A stretch of 64,000 nucleotides of DNA from Diphasiastrum complanatum (taxonomy: Eukaryota; Streptophyta; Lycopodiopsida; Lycopodiales; Lycopodiaceae), in contig CM055100.1 in assembly GCA_029204225.1 (NCBI GenBank), positions 24,869,106 to 24,933,105 of the forward strand, given 5' to 3'. How positions within the stretch are numbered: position 1 is the first letter of the stretch; every line of letters starts with the position of its first letter. A model generated the notes under the pieces. It was not told the origin of the DNA, did not search any database, and saw only the letters and a list, made by a program, of their open reading frames with translations. Shown here one piece after another: positions 11,404 through 22,640 of this stretch. A program made the position numbers and the translations under genes.

Positions 11404-12296
11404 TGTGAAAATGTCGAAAATACGTTTGGTCAAGGCCAAATGTATGTATATAGGATGATATCACATGTGTGGAGCCTGTCCCCAATTGTGAAATAAATGA
11501 ACTTTACTTGTAGCTTAATCATATAGCTTGTACATATAGTTTAATTCAAGTTCTAGTGGCTAAAAAAGCCAAAATCAAGTTTTGTAGTCATATGCCACAT
11601 GGCATCAATCTAGTGATTGCATGAGCCACATCATAAGATTAGGTGTCAAATACCATGTGAAGAGTGTGAAAGATTCAACTAGTTTCATCACATTTTGCAA
11701 TATTTCCATATTTGGCATATTGAGGCCAAAACTTGTTTTAGACTTAGAGGTTGACTTTTCAAAGTTCATTAGTCTAAATTTCAATTGAATAAACACTTTT
11801 TGAAAGTGTGGGAAAGATATAATGCGAGTTTGAGTAGATGCAATTTAAATAAGTTGGGTACATTGAATCTAGACCCAAAATTGGTAGGGTTAGCATTTTG
11901 GTGGGAAAGCCAAGTGGCCAAATAGGGTTTGGGCCTGCTATAAAAGGATGTAACTCGTGGAGAGAGTCATCTTCTCTCTATACATGGTTCTCTTGGGTTC
12001 TACTATCTATTGGTGCACTATCTTGGTGATTGCTTGCAATTCTATGTGTAGAATGATCTATATTTGCTATTTTTGGATCCACACGTGTGAAATACAGTAG
12101 CTTGTTGGTTTTGTACAGAAAGCAACAGTACATAATCATTTCATTCAAGTTTGATCAAGTTCTATTAGTGTTTGCATCTCAAATTGTGTGTAGATGCTGC
12201 TGATTTTTCTATATTGGTGAAATTGGTAGTGTATTTCTCTTTCTAACCAAAGATCATTCAAGTAGATTGGATCTTAAGGATCTGAAATCTTTCACA
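11404..12296 (+). repeat. copia LTR shared by bodies B and A (893 bp)
   Basis: The edges are TGTGAAA...TTTCACA, a 7-bp inverted pair. On the left it directly follows the RNase H of body B, so it acts as B's 3' LTR. On the right it is followed at once by a tRNA-iMet primer site and the gag of body A, so it is also A's 5' LTR. A TATA box (CTATAAAAGG, near 11,938) precedes an ACTCGTGGAGAGAG start region. Confidence 0.9.
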
Positions 12297-12308
12297 TGGT
12301 ATCAGAGC
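12297..12308 (+). promoter_or_regulatory. Primer-binding site, initiator tRNA-Met
   Basis: TGGTATCAGAGC is the exact complement of the 3' end of plant initiator tRNA-Met and directly abuts the LTR end. Confidence 0.95.
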
Positions 12309-12896
12309 TTGTGTTTCAGGTTATGAAGGAGGAAATCAGATCTATCAATGATTTGGTGAAGATATCAAGTCTAGAGCATGCTAGAGAGGATTCTACACCA
12401 AAATCGGATTTTTTGCTTTTGTAGATTGGATCTTTTGTAGATCAAAACACTAAATAGGTCAATATACTTGTTCAATTCCATTTTTTGAACTCACATGCTG
12501 GATTTGGCCGGTTTTTGGATCATTGGTTCAGCCTAAGTGGTGGCTTATAGATTGCATATCAAATTTTCAGCATTTGCATGTAGATTTGGAATAGTCAATT
12601 TTTTGTGATTTTGTCAAAAGCCTAATTTTAATTGGATCTCTAGATAGTGAGGTTGCTGGACTTCATTTGAGTGTGTTTCAATCTTAGGAAGTGGCAAAAG
12701 TCATTAGATTGAGGATAGATCATAGGTTGATCAAGATTCCATGATTCTATGTGTTGATTTGCTTGGATAAGTGCTAGAAGAGAATTTGTGAGATAGTTTC
12801 AAATCTTGGTGATTTCTTTTGAAAGCATTTGTTGTTGTTCAAAGGAGTGCTTTGTGCATTGAAACAGGTTAAAAGAGAAGATCAGGTCATTGCTAC
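12309..12896 (+). other. Untranslated leader of copia A
   Basis: About 590 bp between primer site and gag ATG, T-rich, with no supported frame. A reverse-complement relative is present at about 52,220-52,795, which shows that the leader is part of the family. Confidence 0.7.
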
Positions 12897-13793
12897 ATGG
12901 CAACCTCAATTGGAGTCATGTTGGAAGCCAATGATAGGCTTACCTCAAGTAACTATTCATTATGGAAAGTGAGGATGGAGTCACTTCTTGAGATGAATGA
13001 TGTTTTGGATATTGTTGTAGGTTTGGAGGAGAGACCAGCAACACAACAAGATCAATTGAGGTATGACAAGAGGGCCAAGAAGGCTCTACACATGATAAAG
13101 ATGAATGTTACCAATGAACTTCTCAAGGAAGTTGGTAAGTGCACATCATCTTTGGAAACTTGGAATTCATTGAAGAAGCTTTATGAATCCAAGTCTACTT
13201 CTAGAGTGTTGACTCTAAGAAGGCAAATCTTTTCTTGTTTGCAAAAGAATGAAGAAAGTCCAAGTACTTTTGTTTTGAGAATGAAAGCATTGAAGGATGA
13301 GTTAGCTTGCATAGATGAAAGCATTAAGGAAGGAGAGCTTATTCAAGTGATTCTTAATGGCTTGTTGGATGCTCATGCTAACATTGTTCAAAGTATTGCT
13401 ATTCAAAAGACTTTGCCAAGTCTGATGGATCTTCAAGAGATCTTGATCAATGAGGAATATAGGCTTCAAGCAAGAGGTGGATCTACATCGACGCTTCAAG
13501 AGGATGCTATGTTCACAAAGGGCAAATTCAAGGGCAAAACCAAAAGCAAGTGGTCTAAAGGGCAAGATCAAGTGGTTGCTTCTTCAAGTGGCAAAAAGAA
13601 GGATAGATCAAAGCTCAAGTGCTTCTATTGTGGCATCAAAGGACACTTTGCAAGTGAGTGCTACAAGAAGAAGAGAGATCAAGGAGACAAGCAAGGTAAT
13701 CTTACTCTTGATGAGGATGGTTTGGATGTGCAAGATGCAAATGATGATGCTTTTGTGATGTCTCATGTATGCTTGCTAATGATGGAGATCTAG
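12897..13793 (+). CDS. copia A Gag
   Basis: An intact 298-codon frame from ATG at 12,897. It shows LTSSNYSLWKVRMESLLE, the copia Gag start; LKKLYESKSTSRVLTLRRQ and LIQVILNGL, the retrotransposon-gag core; a basic linker rich in Lys and Gly; and the zinc knuckle CFYCGIKGHFASEC (perfect CX2CX4HX4C, residues about 242-255). It would bind element RNA and form particles. The protease follows in a different frame with a 25-nt overlap, by a natural shift or by an indel. Confidence 0.92.
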   Translation: MATSIGVMLEANDRLTSSNYSLWKVRMESLLEMNDVLDIVVGLEERPATQQDQLRYDKRAKKALHMIKMNVTNELLKEVGKCTSSLETWNSLKKLYESKSTSRVLTLRRQIFSCLQKNEESPSTFVLRMKALKDELACIDESIKEGELIQVILNGLLDAHANIVQSIAIQKTLPSLMDLQEILINEEYRLQARGGSTSTLQEDAMFTKGKFKGKTKSKWSKGQDQVVASSSGKKKDRSKLKCFYCGIKGHFASECYKKKRDQGDKQGNLTLDEDGLDVQDANDDAFVMSHVCLLMMEI

Positions 13794-14316
13794 ATCCTTG
13801 GTGGATTGATAGTGGAGCAAGTTCACACATGACCTTTCACAAAGAGTACTTCACTTCTTTGTTGGCATATGGAGATGACAAGAGGGTGATCTACACGGCC
13901 AATGATGGTGAGTGTGCAATCAAAGGGATTGGCACAATTCTTATTTCTCTCTCTACAAATAGGAATGTTCATTTGGAGGATGTCTTGTTTATTCCATCTA
14001 TTACCAAGAATTTTCTTAGTGTGAGTCAAATGCTAAGTAAGGGCCTCAAGGTGGAGTTTGATGGAGATGCCTGTTTGATCAAAAGGAAGGATGTCTTGAT
14101 TGGAAAAGGTAAAAGGCAAGGGAAGTTGTTCAAACTTGATGCTTGTGTTATTGCTAACCAAGTTGGATGTGTTGCAAGGGAGCAAATTTCTATTCAAGAG
14201 GTTTGGCACAAAAGGATGGGACACCTCAACTTCAAGTCATTGAGGGCAAGGAAGAAGGTTGTGATTGGTCTTCCAAGTTCCTTAAGTAATGACAAGCATG
14301 TTTGTGATCTTGTGCT
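13769..14316 (+). pseudogene. copia A protease and GAG-pre-integrase
   Basis: It starts with the aspartic protease site PWWIDSGASSHMTF, here with the intact DSGA, followed by VLFIPSITKNFLSVSQ. Then comes the GAG-pre-integrase domain VWHKRMGHLNFKSLRARKKVVIGLP with the HX3H of the integrase zinc finger. The frame is lost at about 14,310, where the CxxC of the finger would lie, and the integrase goes on in the next frame. Confidence 0.9.
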
Positions 14317-15361
14317 TTGTCTAAGTCACATAGACTACCTTATACTAGATCTATTTCTAGATCTACAAAGCCTTTTCAACTTGTGCATTCGGATATTCAT
14401 GAATTTACTACAATTAGCAATAGTGGAGCTAAGATGTATGTAACATTCATTGATGATCTTAGTAGATTTTGTTGGATCTATCTACTAAAGAGCACGGATG
14501 AAGTGTATGATGTCTTTGTCAAGTTCAAGAATGCAAGGGAGAAGCAATTTTCCACAAAGATCCAGTGCTTGAGAGGTGACAATGGTGGTGAGTACATATC
14601 TAACAAGTTCAAGGCCTTTTGTGATGAGCATGGGATCAAGAGGGAGTATACAACATCAAGGACCCCACAACAAAATGGAGTGGCTGAAAGCAAGAATAGA
14701 ACTTTATGTGAAAGTGCTAAAGCTATGAGGTTAAGTGCTAATCTTGACAAACCATTTTGGGATCAAGCTTTGTTGTGTGCCAATTTCTTGTGCAATAGGT
14801 GGCCGAGTGCTATTTTGGATGGAAGGACACCTTTTGAGATGCTATTCAAGAGGAGGCCAAGTGTCAACTTTCTAAGAACCTTTGGATGCACATGCTATGT
14901 CACCATTACTCTTGATGATAGGACCAAGGAGGATCCATCTTCAAGAAGAGGTATTTCTGTTGGATATAGTGAGTTGAGTAAAGCCTACAAGGTTTACATT
15001 CCTTCTACTAACAAAGTGATTGTTGGTAGAGATGTAATTTTTTATGAGGGAAACATTCCAAAGGTGTCTTCAAGCATGATTGATGGTAAAGTAGATGGTT
15101 CTAACATTCTTGATGTTGATGAGAAGGGTCCTACTTTGGATGGTGGTGATGATGGACCTTCATCAAGTCAAAAGCCAAGGAGAACATCAAGAGAAAGACA
15201 AGTACCTTCAAGGCTCACATATGATCAAAAGGGTAAGCAAGTAGTTTCTAGAAATTATGTTGCTTTCCTAACCTCTTTGGATGAGCCTACAAGTGTAGAT
15301 CAAGCAAGGAAAGAAGAGGAGTGGATCCAAGCAATGGATCTTGAGTATCAAGCTCTTATGA
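14317..15361 (+). pseudogene. copia A integrase and linker
   Basis: All three catalytic acids are visible: VHSDIHEF, LRGDNGGEY and QNGVAESKNRT. The tail gives PFEMLFKRRPSVNFLRTFGC, GISVGYSELSKAYKVY and NKVIVGRDVIFYEGN, then an acidic linker with PRRTSRERQVPSRLTYDQKG and EEEWIQAMDLEYQALMK, which is the last part before the RT domain. The frame stays open into unrelated sequence at about 15,362 and ends at 15,894. Confidence 0.92.
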
Positions 15362-16440
15362 AGAGTGAAACATCTTTTGGAGAATCTTCTTGTGTACATG
15401 GAGCTATGCAAGTGGATGGATGTTATCTTGCTGTAAAATCAAGTATTGGATATGGAAAACAAAGTTTGATCAATGACTTTGATGATCAAGTTGAAGATCA
15501 AGAAATTGATCTCAAAGCGCTTCAACTAGTCAAAAGGGAAGTTGGCAATTTGGAGCTAGTCAAGAGCATCAAAGGAGAGGTAATTGGCAAAGGTGTTATG
15601 GATCTGTTTTTACAGCATATTGAAGACTCAAGTAAGGTCAAAGGATCAGCAAGGAAGTTTTGTTCAAGTTTACTTTACTTGTTCTATCTCATGTTTGAGC
15701 AATTTCATGTGGATGTGTGCAAATTGTCAAGATATGGTAAAACTAGCTACATTGGTGAGCATTGTTTTGATGTTGGATTTGTACTAGCATTCTTGGCTGA
15801 TTTTGCTGATGGAAATAAAGCTATTGGAGGTTCATTATGTCACTCATCCATGGCTAAGTTCTCAAGTGTTGAGCTACTTGGTGCCAATACTTGAAGATTG
15901 TCAATTTTTGGTGAATTCATGGTCATTTTCTTGTGTCAAGTAGATCTTGAAGATGGACTAGTGCAAACTACTTGGTTTATGGAGTCATGTGGTGCTGGAT
16001 TTGCATCATTTATGTACTCACCTACTCATGGATTTCCAAGGTTTGATGGTTTCTTGTGGCAAGATGAAGATGGAGGCTCATTCATGGAGTATCATGGTGA
16101 TACAAGGCAACAAAGGACAAAGGAGGAGGAGACATGCAAGCAAAAGTTGATCACTCACATTTATTGTTTGTTTGCTGTATTTTTCCAGAGAGTTCAGAGT
16201 TGGAATCATGGTGGAATCATCTCACTTACATTCTATTTGATTCTTCATGTTCTAGTCACATTTTTACATGTAAAATTGATGTAAGAAATAGTGAAGCATC
16301 CCAAGTGGACACTATTCTCTATATCAATTATGGTTGTTTCTATTTTGAGCATTACATGATCATTGAAAGGAGATCTATTCTTAGGAAGAAGATCATTCTT
16401 ATGATGGATCAAAGTTCTATTGGCAAAAACTATGCTAGGA
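15362..16440 (+). other. Non-RT sequence in place of copia A reverse transcriptase
   Basis: Right after LEYQALMKS the reverse transcriptase should follow; instead about 1.08 kb of sequence without any RT motif is found, and copia RNase H resumes at about 16,441. The pol frame runs 177 more codons into it and contains VKREVGNLELVKSIKGEVIG and CHSSMAKFSSVELL. A second open stretch at 15,898-16,284 contains FDGFLWQDEDGGSFMEYHGD. I recognise no domain. It could be captured host sequence, or the untranslated 3' part of a non-autonomous subfamily. Confidence 0.6.
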
Positions 16441-16597
16441 GCATTGGAAGCTAGGAAAGCGAGTTTTGAGGTACATCATTGGAACTTGAGATTTTGGCAT
16501 ATTGTATGAGGGATCATCACCTAATCTTTTTGGATTTTCAGATTCGGACTATGCTGGAGATGTAATGGATAGGAAATCCATTAGTTCTTATTATCGA
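16441..16597 (+). pseudogene. copia A RNase H fragment
   Basis: Reading KRVLRYIIGT, FGILYEGSSPNLFGFSDSDYAGD and DRKSISSYY, this is the first third of copia RNase H, with the catalytic Asp region intact. It is cut at about 16,597 where a gypsy fragment on the other strand begins, so the 3' end and 3' LTR of element A are missing. Confidence 0.85.
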
Positions 16598-16599
16598 AG

Positions 16600-17456
16600 T
16601 GTCAAAGGCCTTCTTACGTCTCAACTGAGTCTTTGTCATATCAATCAACGCTTGATTATGGTTCTCCTCTAGCTTTTCGATCGATAAATAATCTCTCCTT
16701 TAAGTTTGATTGCTCGTCAGATCTAGATTCAACTTGTACACTATATGTCGGTACTTAAAACTCAATTGGCAATATCGGGTGCATGCCATAGGCCAAATAG
16801 AATGGAGTTTATTTTGTGATTACATTTTCGGCATTTCTATATGCCCATAGGGTAGACAATAAATTATGATCCCAATCAGATGACTGCGTTGTGGTGATCT
16901 TATTTAAAATCTTACACAAATGCCATTGGCTCGCTCAGTCAAACTATTAACCTTCGGGATGTACGGATTGTCTTCCAGTGTTTAATCATGAAGTGCTTGG
17001 TAACTAGGCGTATCGTATCATTTAAAAAATGTGTACCTCTGTCGCTTACCAACTCCAATGGACAACCGTAACGGGTCATAATTTTTCGAAAGAGAAACTT
17101 TGCAACAATTTTTGCATCATTCCTCTTCGTCGCTTCGCTTCAACCATCGTAGTCGCATAATCAGTTGCTACAAGAATATAACTCCTTTTAGTATAGCAAG
17201 TGACAAGCTTAATCGGTCCGACAAAGTCAATGCCCCATTTTTCAATTGGTGCAAGTGGAAGTATTAGCATAAGTGGCCAATACATTGAAGGAGTTGGTTT
17301 CCCAACTCGTTGACAAGAATCACAGATTTTTACAAATGCTGCAACGTCTTTGTACATTGTTGGCCACCAATATTTGGCATTTAAAAAAAATTTCACAGTG
17401 TTAACAATTGCAAACTGTCCACCTGCATCTTCTGAATGCAAGGCTCAAATAATCGT
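16600..17456 (-). pseudogene. gypsy integrase fragment
   Basis: The best piece (17,076-17,441) shows AKYWWPTMYKDVAAFVKICDSCQR, the second half of the integrase zinc finger with its CxxC, then WGIDFVGP and YILVATDYATTMVEAK around the first catalytic Asp. Further decayed integrase words continue down to about 16,600. It is a different gypsy copy from that at 1-7,887. Confidence 0.88.
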
Positions 17457-18431
17457 CTAGATATCAATCAATTCGAGACATCTACGAAGCTCTTCATCAA
17501 GTCCCATTTTATAAAGTACATTATTCCTTATTGTATATGGTCCAACCTTATATTGAAAAACTATTTTTTGTTCAAGATCAAAATGAGGAGGATAATTTTG
17601 ATTGTGAAGATAGTCAATTATTTTCGGATACAGAGAATGTTCGGTGGATAAAAACATAATATTCTCGTCTGGAAATTTATCACTTAGGTTCTCAGGAACA
17701 GATCTCGTGTTTAAGCATGAGAAATAATCTGCATTAGTGTGGTACTTACCTTGGCGTACCACTTGATAATCAATATCCTAGAGCAACAACACCCATCTCG
17801 CTATTCGGCCCAATAGATCTAGCTTATTGACCAGATACTTGAGTGCATAGTGGTCAACATGAAAAACAAAGGAACATCCCAACAAATAATGTCGAAATGT
17901 CTTCATTGAGAAAATCATCCTGAGTCCTTCACGCTCCATTGCCGAATAGTTCTTTTTTGAGATGCTCAACTGACGCCCTACATAGTAGACAGGATAGTCC
18001 TGTTTTTCATCATTTTTCTGACTTAGGATAACTCCAATTGCGAATGACGAAACATCCACATAAACATGAAATGTCCTTACCCAATCATGGGGTCTCAAAA
18101 TGGGGACGTCCAAGAGTTTCTGCTTCAGTAACTCAAATGATTGTTGACAATCAGCAGACCATTCATAGTAAATGTCTTTCTTTAACAAATGTGTTAGTGG
18201 TGCAGCAATAGATGTGTGGTCTTGAATGAACCTTCGATAATAACCAATGTGACCCAAAAATCCTCTTCGCAGATTTGTCGGCTCTTTCAAATTCTTTATA
18301 ATTTCCACCTTATCTCTATCAACTTCAATTTCTCTTTTTGATATTCTATGTCCGAGTAGTATTCCTTCTAGCATACGAAAATAAGACTTCTCAGGATGGA
18401 GACACAGTGAAATCTCTCTGCACCTCTGCAA
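17457..18431 (-). pseudogene. gypsy RT thumb and RNase H fragment
   Basis: The 217-codon frame at 17,778-18,431 begins inside the RT thumb: CLHPEKSYFRMLEGILLGH, IIKNLKEPTNLRRGFLGHIGYYRRFI, APLTHLLKK, then RNase H: FHVYVDVSSFAIGVILSQ, YYVGRQLSISKKNYSAMEREGL and HVDHYALKYLVNK. The palm with YxDD is missing, cut at 18,431. The RH-IN spacer follows at 17,457-17,762 (HTNADYFSCL..., usually HxNADxLSR). Confidence 0.92.
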
Positions 18432-18439
18432 GGCATGGA

Positions 18440-19900
18440 TGACATGATGGATGCATTTTTCATGAACCCACTTGAAGCCATATTGACAAATGAAGAAATA
18501 ATGATGGATGGCTTGACGTCAACTGCCTTCTACGAGGGTGCACAAATGTCAAAGTTACGAGCTTGTCTATTACTCCTAAACTTGCCAACTAAATATAGAC
18601 GGTTGGATGTGAGTGCCATAGAGTTATTGGGGTGAGCTAGCTTACTGTTTGATATTATGCTCAGGCCAAAAAAAAATTTGTACTTCAAATAAGATGCAAC
18701 ATATGCAAGCTAACTAACGAGAAGATGTGGCCAAACAATACCATGGCTATGTCGAGAGAAGAAGCCAGAAAATGTTGTCAGCAATCGACATTAATCACAA
18801 AAATATTCATGCATTTCTCAATGATTTCATTGTTTATCGAGACAAGTTTGAGGGGGTAAGCACATGTCCATGGTGTGGGGATCATTGTCATAGACAAGAT
18901 TTACAAGGATACAACATACCTGCCAAGGTGAGACACTTTTCCATCATACCCATGATACAACTTACATTGAAGTGCAAGTTCGTAGTAGAGTTTAACATTT
19001 GACCAGTTTTTCAACTATGAGAATCCATGTTGATTGTCCAACATGGGAAGCATGTAGATGAGACATGGCATGAGTTTAGGGATGAGCCGTGAAATTTACA
19101 TCTAGGATTAGTGATGGATGGTACGTATTGCTCCACATCATGCTCCACTTGGCATGTTCTCCTGGTGAATTACAATCTTCCTCCTTGGCTAAGTATAAAT
19201 AAGGGACACCTCATGCTTGCTCTTTTTTTCCTAGGAAAGTACAAGCCAAAAAATATGGATCTATAGGTATGAATAAGGTGGGAAAGCTCACACTTCATGG
19301 AAGGCCAATAAAAATGTTCTTTCAAACGGAACAATCACTATTGTCCCTGCAATAGACCACTATTGTGTTCAGAAATAAAGCATGAAGGGCAAGCCTCATC
19401 GTCAAATTTCAACAAGAACAAAATAACATATATGAAATGATTTTGTGAATGCAAATAGCTAATCTCTATTTGATTAATTGTGTTGGTGATGATGTTGGTG
19501 CATCATGAAAGCTGGGAGCCTTGTGAATTTTGTACTATTTATGACTTATATACTAGGGTATCTAAAGTGTGAGCATGCATGCAAGAAATTGAGATGGACA
19601 TGATCCTTTCGCTATTTACAACTTGCATACAAAGGTGCATCTAAAGGACTGAGTTCTCACACTAAAGTATTTAGCAATGTGGCAAAACATTTGCCATTAT
19701 AATTTTGGACATTGAATACGATGTTAACCTTTTGCATAAAGTCATGATTGACCAACTTGGATACATAGTATTGCCTTTTTCAAGGCAATGCCAAAAAATG
19801 GATCAAAAGGCATATTTTGTCAATCATGCCCATGCATATTTCATCACAATGGTTATAGACATAGATTTCTCAGGAATGGATTCTTTTGTCAAGAGGTAGA
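18440..19900 (+). pseudogene. CACTA (En/Spm) TNP2-like transposase remnant
   Basis: Frame pieces match the plant TNP2 pattern: CPWCGDHCHRQDLQGYNIPAKV with FSIIPMIQL (typically CP.C...Y...KK.PAK.LRYFP), then WHEFRDEPRNLHLGLVMDGT and WHVLLVNYNLPPWL with ALFFLGKYKPKN (typically WPV.L..YNLPPW...L...I.GP..P.NDID). A start-like piece MDDMMDAFFMNPLEAI lies at 18,435. It would be the DDE transposase of a CACTA element. Many stops; ends of the element (CACTA termini) were not found. The last piece (19,705-19,899) is not recognisable. Confidence 0.78.
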
Positions 19901-20117
19901 TGCTTAGTAGTGGCATGAGACTCATATCCACCAAATGTATGGTCATTGCTTCCCATAGAAGGAAGAAAGAGAAGAAGAAAGTGGGGTAAACAATATTCAT
20001 GGCCCACATCCTAATCCTCCAACCACATGGCACATCCTCCACCAATGCTCATGTGAACACAAGATTTTTTTGTGAGGACTGCCAAGTTGCAAGTTAGGAT
20101 GCTCTTTGGGCCCAACC

Positions 20118-20131
20118 TATATTTTATATAT

Positions 20132-20132
<1 letters not shown>
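20118..20132 (+). promoter_or_regulatory. TATA box of the EG45-like gene
   Basis: TATATTTTATATATA lies about 90-100 bp before the ATG at 20,221. The start of transcription would fall at the beginning of the CT/CA tract, so that tract would form most of the 5' untranslated region. Confidence 0.55.

Positions 20133-20138
<6 letters not shown>

Positions 20139-20209
<71 letters not shown>
20139..20209 (+). repeat. (CT)n(CA)n microsatellite in the presumed 5' UTR
   Basis: About 52 nt of CT followed by about 19 nt of CA. CT tracts just after the start site are frequent in plant 5' untranslated regions. Confidence 0.9.
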
Positions 20210-20220
20210 GTTTACTGAAG

Positions 20221-21053
20221 ATGGAAGCACCAAGGTTTACTCGAGTCTGTTTTCTGCTCGTGCATGTTTTGATCGCGACTATCCCTGCTTATGCAAGGAG
20301 TGGTGAGTTTGACGTACTTGGCTACGACACAGCCGTGATCACACCCAGGAATGTGATAGAAACTGGATCTGCCTATTGGTTTGATAATTATACAAGTAAG
20401 ATCGCGCACGCCTGTCAACGTACCCAATATTTCCAAATTCACGATAATCGTTGAAGATCTTCATAAATCACTTAAAGATAGATCTTCTTCAGTCATGTAT
20501 TCAGAAGCTAGCGCATAAATCCATGAATAGTTAACGTATGTGCTGAAGCAGAATCCTACGACTTGTACAATATGACCTACAGGCACATCCTGCTATGGAA
20601 ACGATACGAGCAAATTCGGAGCGGGACCAGATATAGTAAAGCTGGCGCCTCATCTCTATTCGAATTCGACATGCGGGCTGTGTCTCAACGTAACCTGTTT
20701 GCATGGTTTATCTGGAACCGCCTCCTGCACAAAGTATCGGAGCGCATCAGCGGTTGTGAAGGTTGTGGGCGAATGCACTGATACCAATTGTTTTGATCTC
20801 ACTCTCTCCATACCAGTTTTTGATGCTCTTGCCACGGATAGGAGCGCCATTCGACTAGCTTATACCAAGTACGTACTCCGTTTCACCCACTTCTTCCTCC
20901 ATCCATTTCCTGAAGGTGGCACCTCAATCCTTCAACTGCGAATCAGCTAAATGATCATTGCTCTTTGCAACAATACCATCCATAGCTTATTGATCTTTTT
21001 TCTCAATCCTCCTTGATTGTTGATTGTGCTGCAGTGTAACCTGCCCTTTTTGA
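20221..21053 (+). CDS. Secreted double-psi beta-barrel protein, EG45/expansin-like, three exons
   Basis: Exons 20,221-20,395, 20,583-20,868 and 21,035-21,053 join in frame (480 nt, 159 aa). Donors are GTAAGA and GTACGT, acceptors CTACAG and CTGCAG. The start is a signal peptide (VCFLLVHVLIATIPAYA, cut likely after AYA). The mature part follows the single-domain barrel pattern: TGSAYWFDNYTS, SCYGN, STCGLCLNVTC, ASAVVKVVGECTDTNCFDLTLSIPVFDAL, LAYTNVTCPF. Cys pairs as in EG45-like / plant natriuretic peptide-like proteins, which act in the cell wall space; no expansin C-terminal domain follows. Function is inferred from the fold only. The last exon codes for six residues, so it is easily missed. 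Confidence 0.85.
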
Positions 21054-21600
21054 TCAACCTATTGGAGCTGGAAAGCAGAAGGGCTCATCTGTAGAATAGA
21101 TTCTTAGCTCTAATTCCTGTTGTAAAAGTTGTTGGATAGGTATTTAAATGCATTTGATATCCACAGTGGTCTTATATATTCTTGCAGCTTGCCTGGCATG
21201 GTGAGACTTATCAATGGTAACAAAACACTTTCATGGCGTCAAATCTAGATGTTTCCAACGCTTTTCTAACCAAGTAATAATAAACTGAAATGTAAAGTCA
21301 ATTTTTTCTTTTTTACAAAAGGAAAGGGAGGCACCTCCTTAAGCTCAAGTAATGGATTCCCAAGCTCAAGTAATGGATTCTCACTCATTATTATGCCCCA
21401 TTTTTGGACATATTAAAAGGCAAAATGTGTCACTGCTTTTATGCAATGGAAGGCGGCCTGGCACTGGCCATTTGGCCTTGTTCGGCTTTTCAAAATCTTT
21501 TAGGCGAGGCTAGGCCCCTTCGGGCCTCACCCAAAAAATTCTGAAAATTCTTACTGGGCAGAATGGCCTGTCCCCGCGGCTCCTTCCATAGTACTTTGTG
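21054..21600 (+). other. 3' flank of the EG45-like gene
   Basis: Probably contains the 3' untranslated region. A short direct duplication (GCTCAAGTAATGGATTC, twice near 21,340-21,380) is present. No coding sequence seen. Confidence 0.5.
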
Positions 21601-22035
21601 AGGCTCCCTTTTTTAAAAAACATTTTACATGCACCTTCCTGTTTTTTCAAAAAAAATTACATGCACCTTCCACACGGAAGGTGCGTGTAAATTGTTTTTA
21701 CACTCACCTTCCGCACGGAAGGTGCATGTAAAAAAAAAATTATGGCTAAACAACATTAAAAAAAAAGCAAAAACTAATTTTACAACAGGAAGGACACCTC
21801 CTCGGGGCATTCCTCTTGAGAAAGGGCTTCCGCCCTCAAGCGAACACCCTTCCCAGGCGGAATGACTAGGAGGGCATGGAAGGTGCATGTAAAAAAAAAT
21901 CTACCACAAAAAAAACATTAAAAAAAAAGTAAAGACTAATTTTACAAAAGGAAAGGACGCCTCATCGGGGCATTCTGCCCTCAGACATAAGCCCTTCCTG
22001 GGGGAAATGCCCTCAGAGGGCGGCCGCCAACCCTA
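21600..22035. repeat. Fold-back repeat cluster
   Basis: The 16-nt word TTTACATGCACCTTCC and its reverse complement occur at least five times between 21,620 and 21,895, some as near-perfect hairpins (around 21,660-21,735). Two direct copies of a segment of about 65 bp (AAACATTAAAAAAAAAG...CGGGGCATTC) lie at about 21,750-21,812 and 21,910-21,975. GC-rich blocks with GGCATTC/GGCGGAATG pairs surround them. It resembles a MITE or fold-back element with internal duplication. Confidence 0.7.
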
Positions 22036-22640
22036 TCAAATCTAACTAGCTATGGGAAAAGAAAACAAGAAGATGTGCATGGTTTCCAAAATTTTGTCCA
22101 TGTAGCGTAAATAAGCAACGATTGTCGAGTATGATCCTATTTTGTATTTTTTCCTATAGTACTACTCACATGCATAGTTACTTTCATACTCCTTTAAAAC
22201 GTGGACTTCGATGAAAAATTAGAATAAAGAGGGCCTCATTTTTTTTTTTTGAATCACCATTTTAGGGCCTAAACTACAACTTCCCTGGTTCTACACTAGA
22301 TGATCCCCCTCTATGACTTGTGCTCCTCTTCTAGCTATAATAATCCAATGTTTGTTGTCCTTCAAAGGTTATCTTTTGTAAATGGCTCATCATTGTCAAC
22401 TCAAAATTAAATGCAAGCACATCCACATCTTGAAGATTTACATTCTATGATTCTAACACAAGAATGCTCCTACAACATAGTCACTAGTATCCGTTTATTA
22501 GATCCACTATGTGTAATATGGGAGCTATAGACACTAGGTATTTCAAAGTTTCAAAGTTTTGATTATCTCATCAATCCATACAACTGGAGGACTAATTTTA
22601 CTACGCCTGCAAGCTTTTTTTGTTTACCATTTTTGGTTTT
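22036..22640. other. Intergenic, no feature seen
   Basis: AT-rich sequence without a supported frame or a clear repeat on either strand. Confidence 0.4.
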
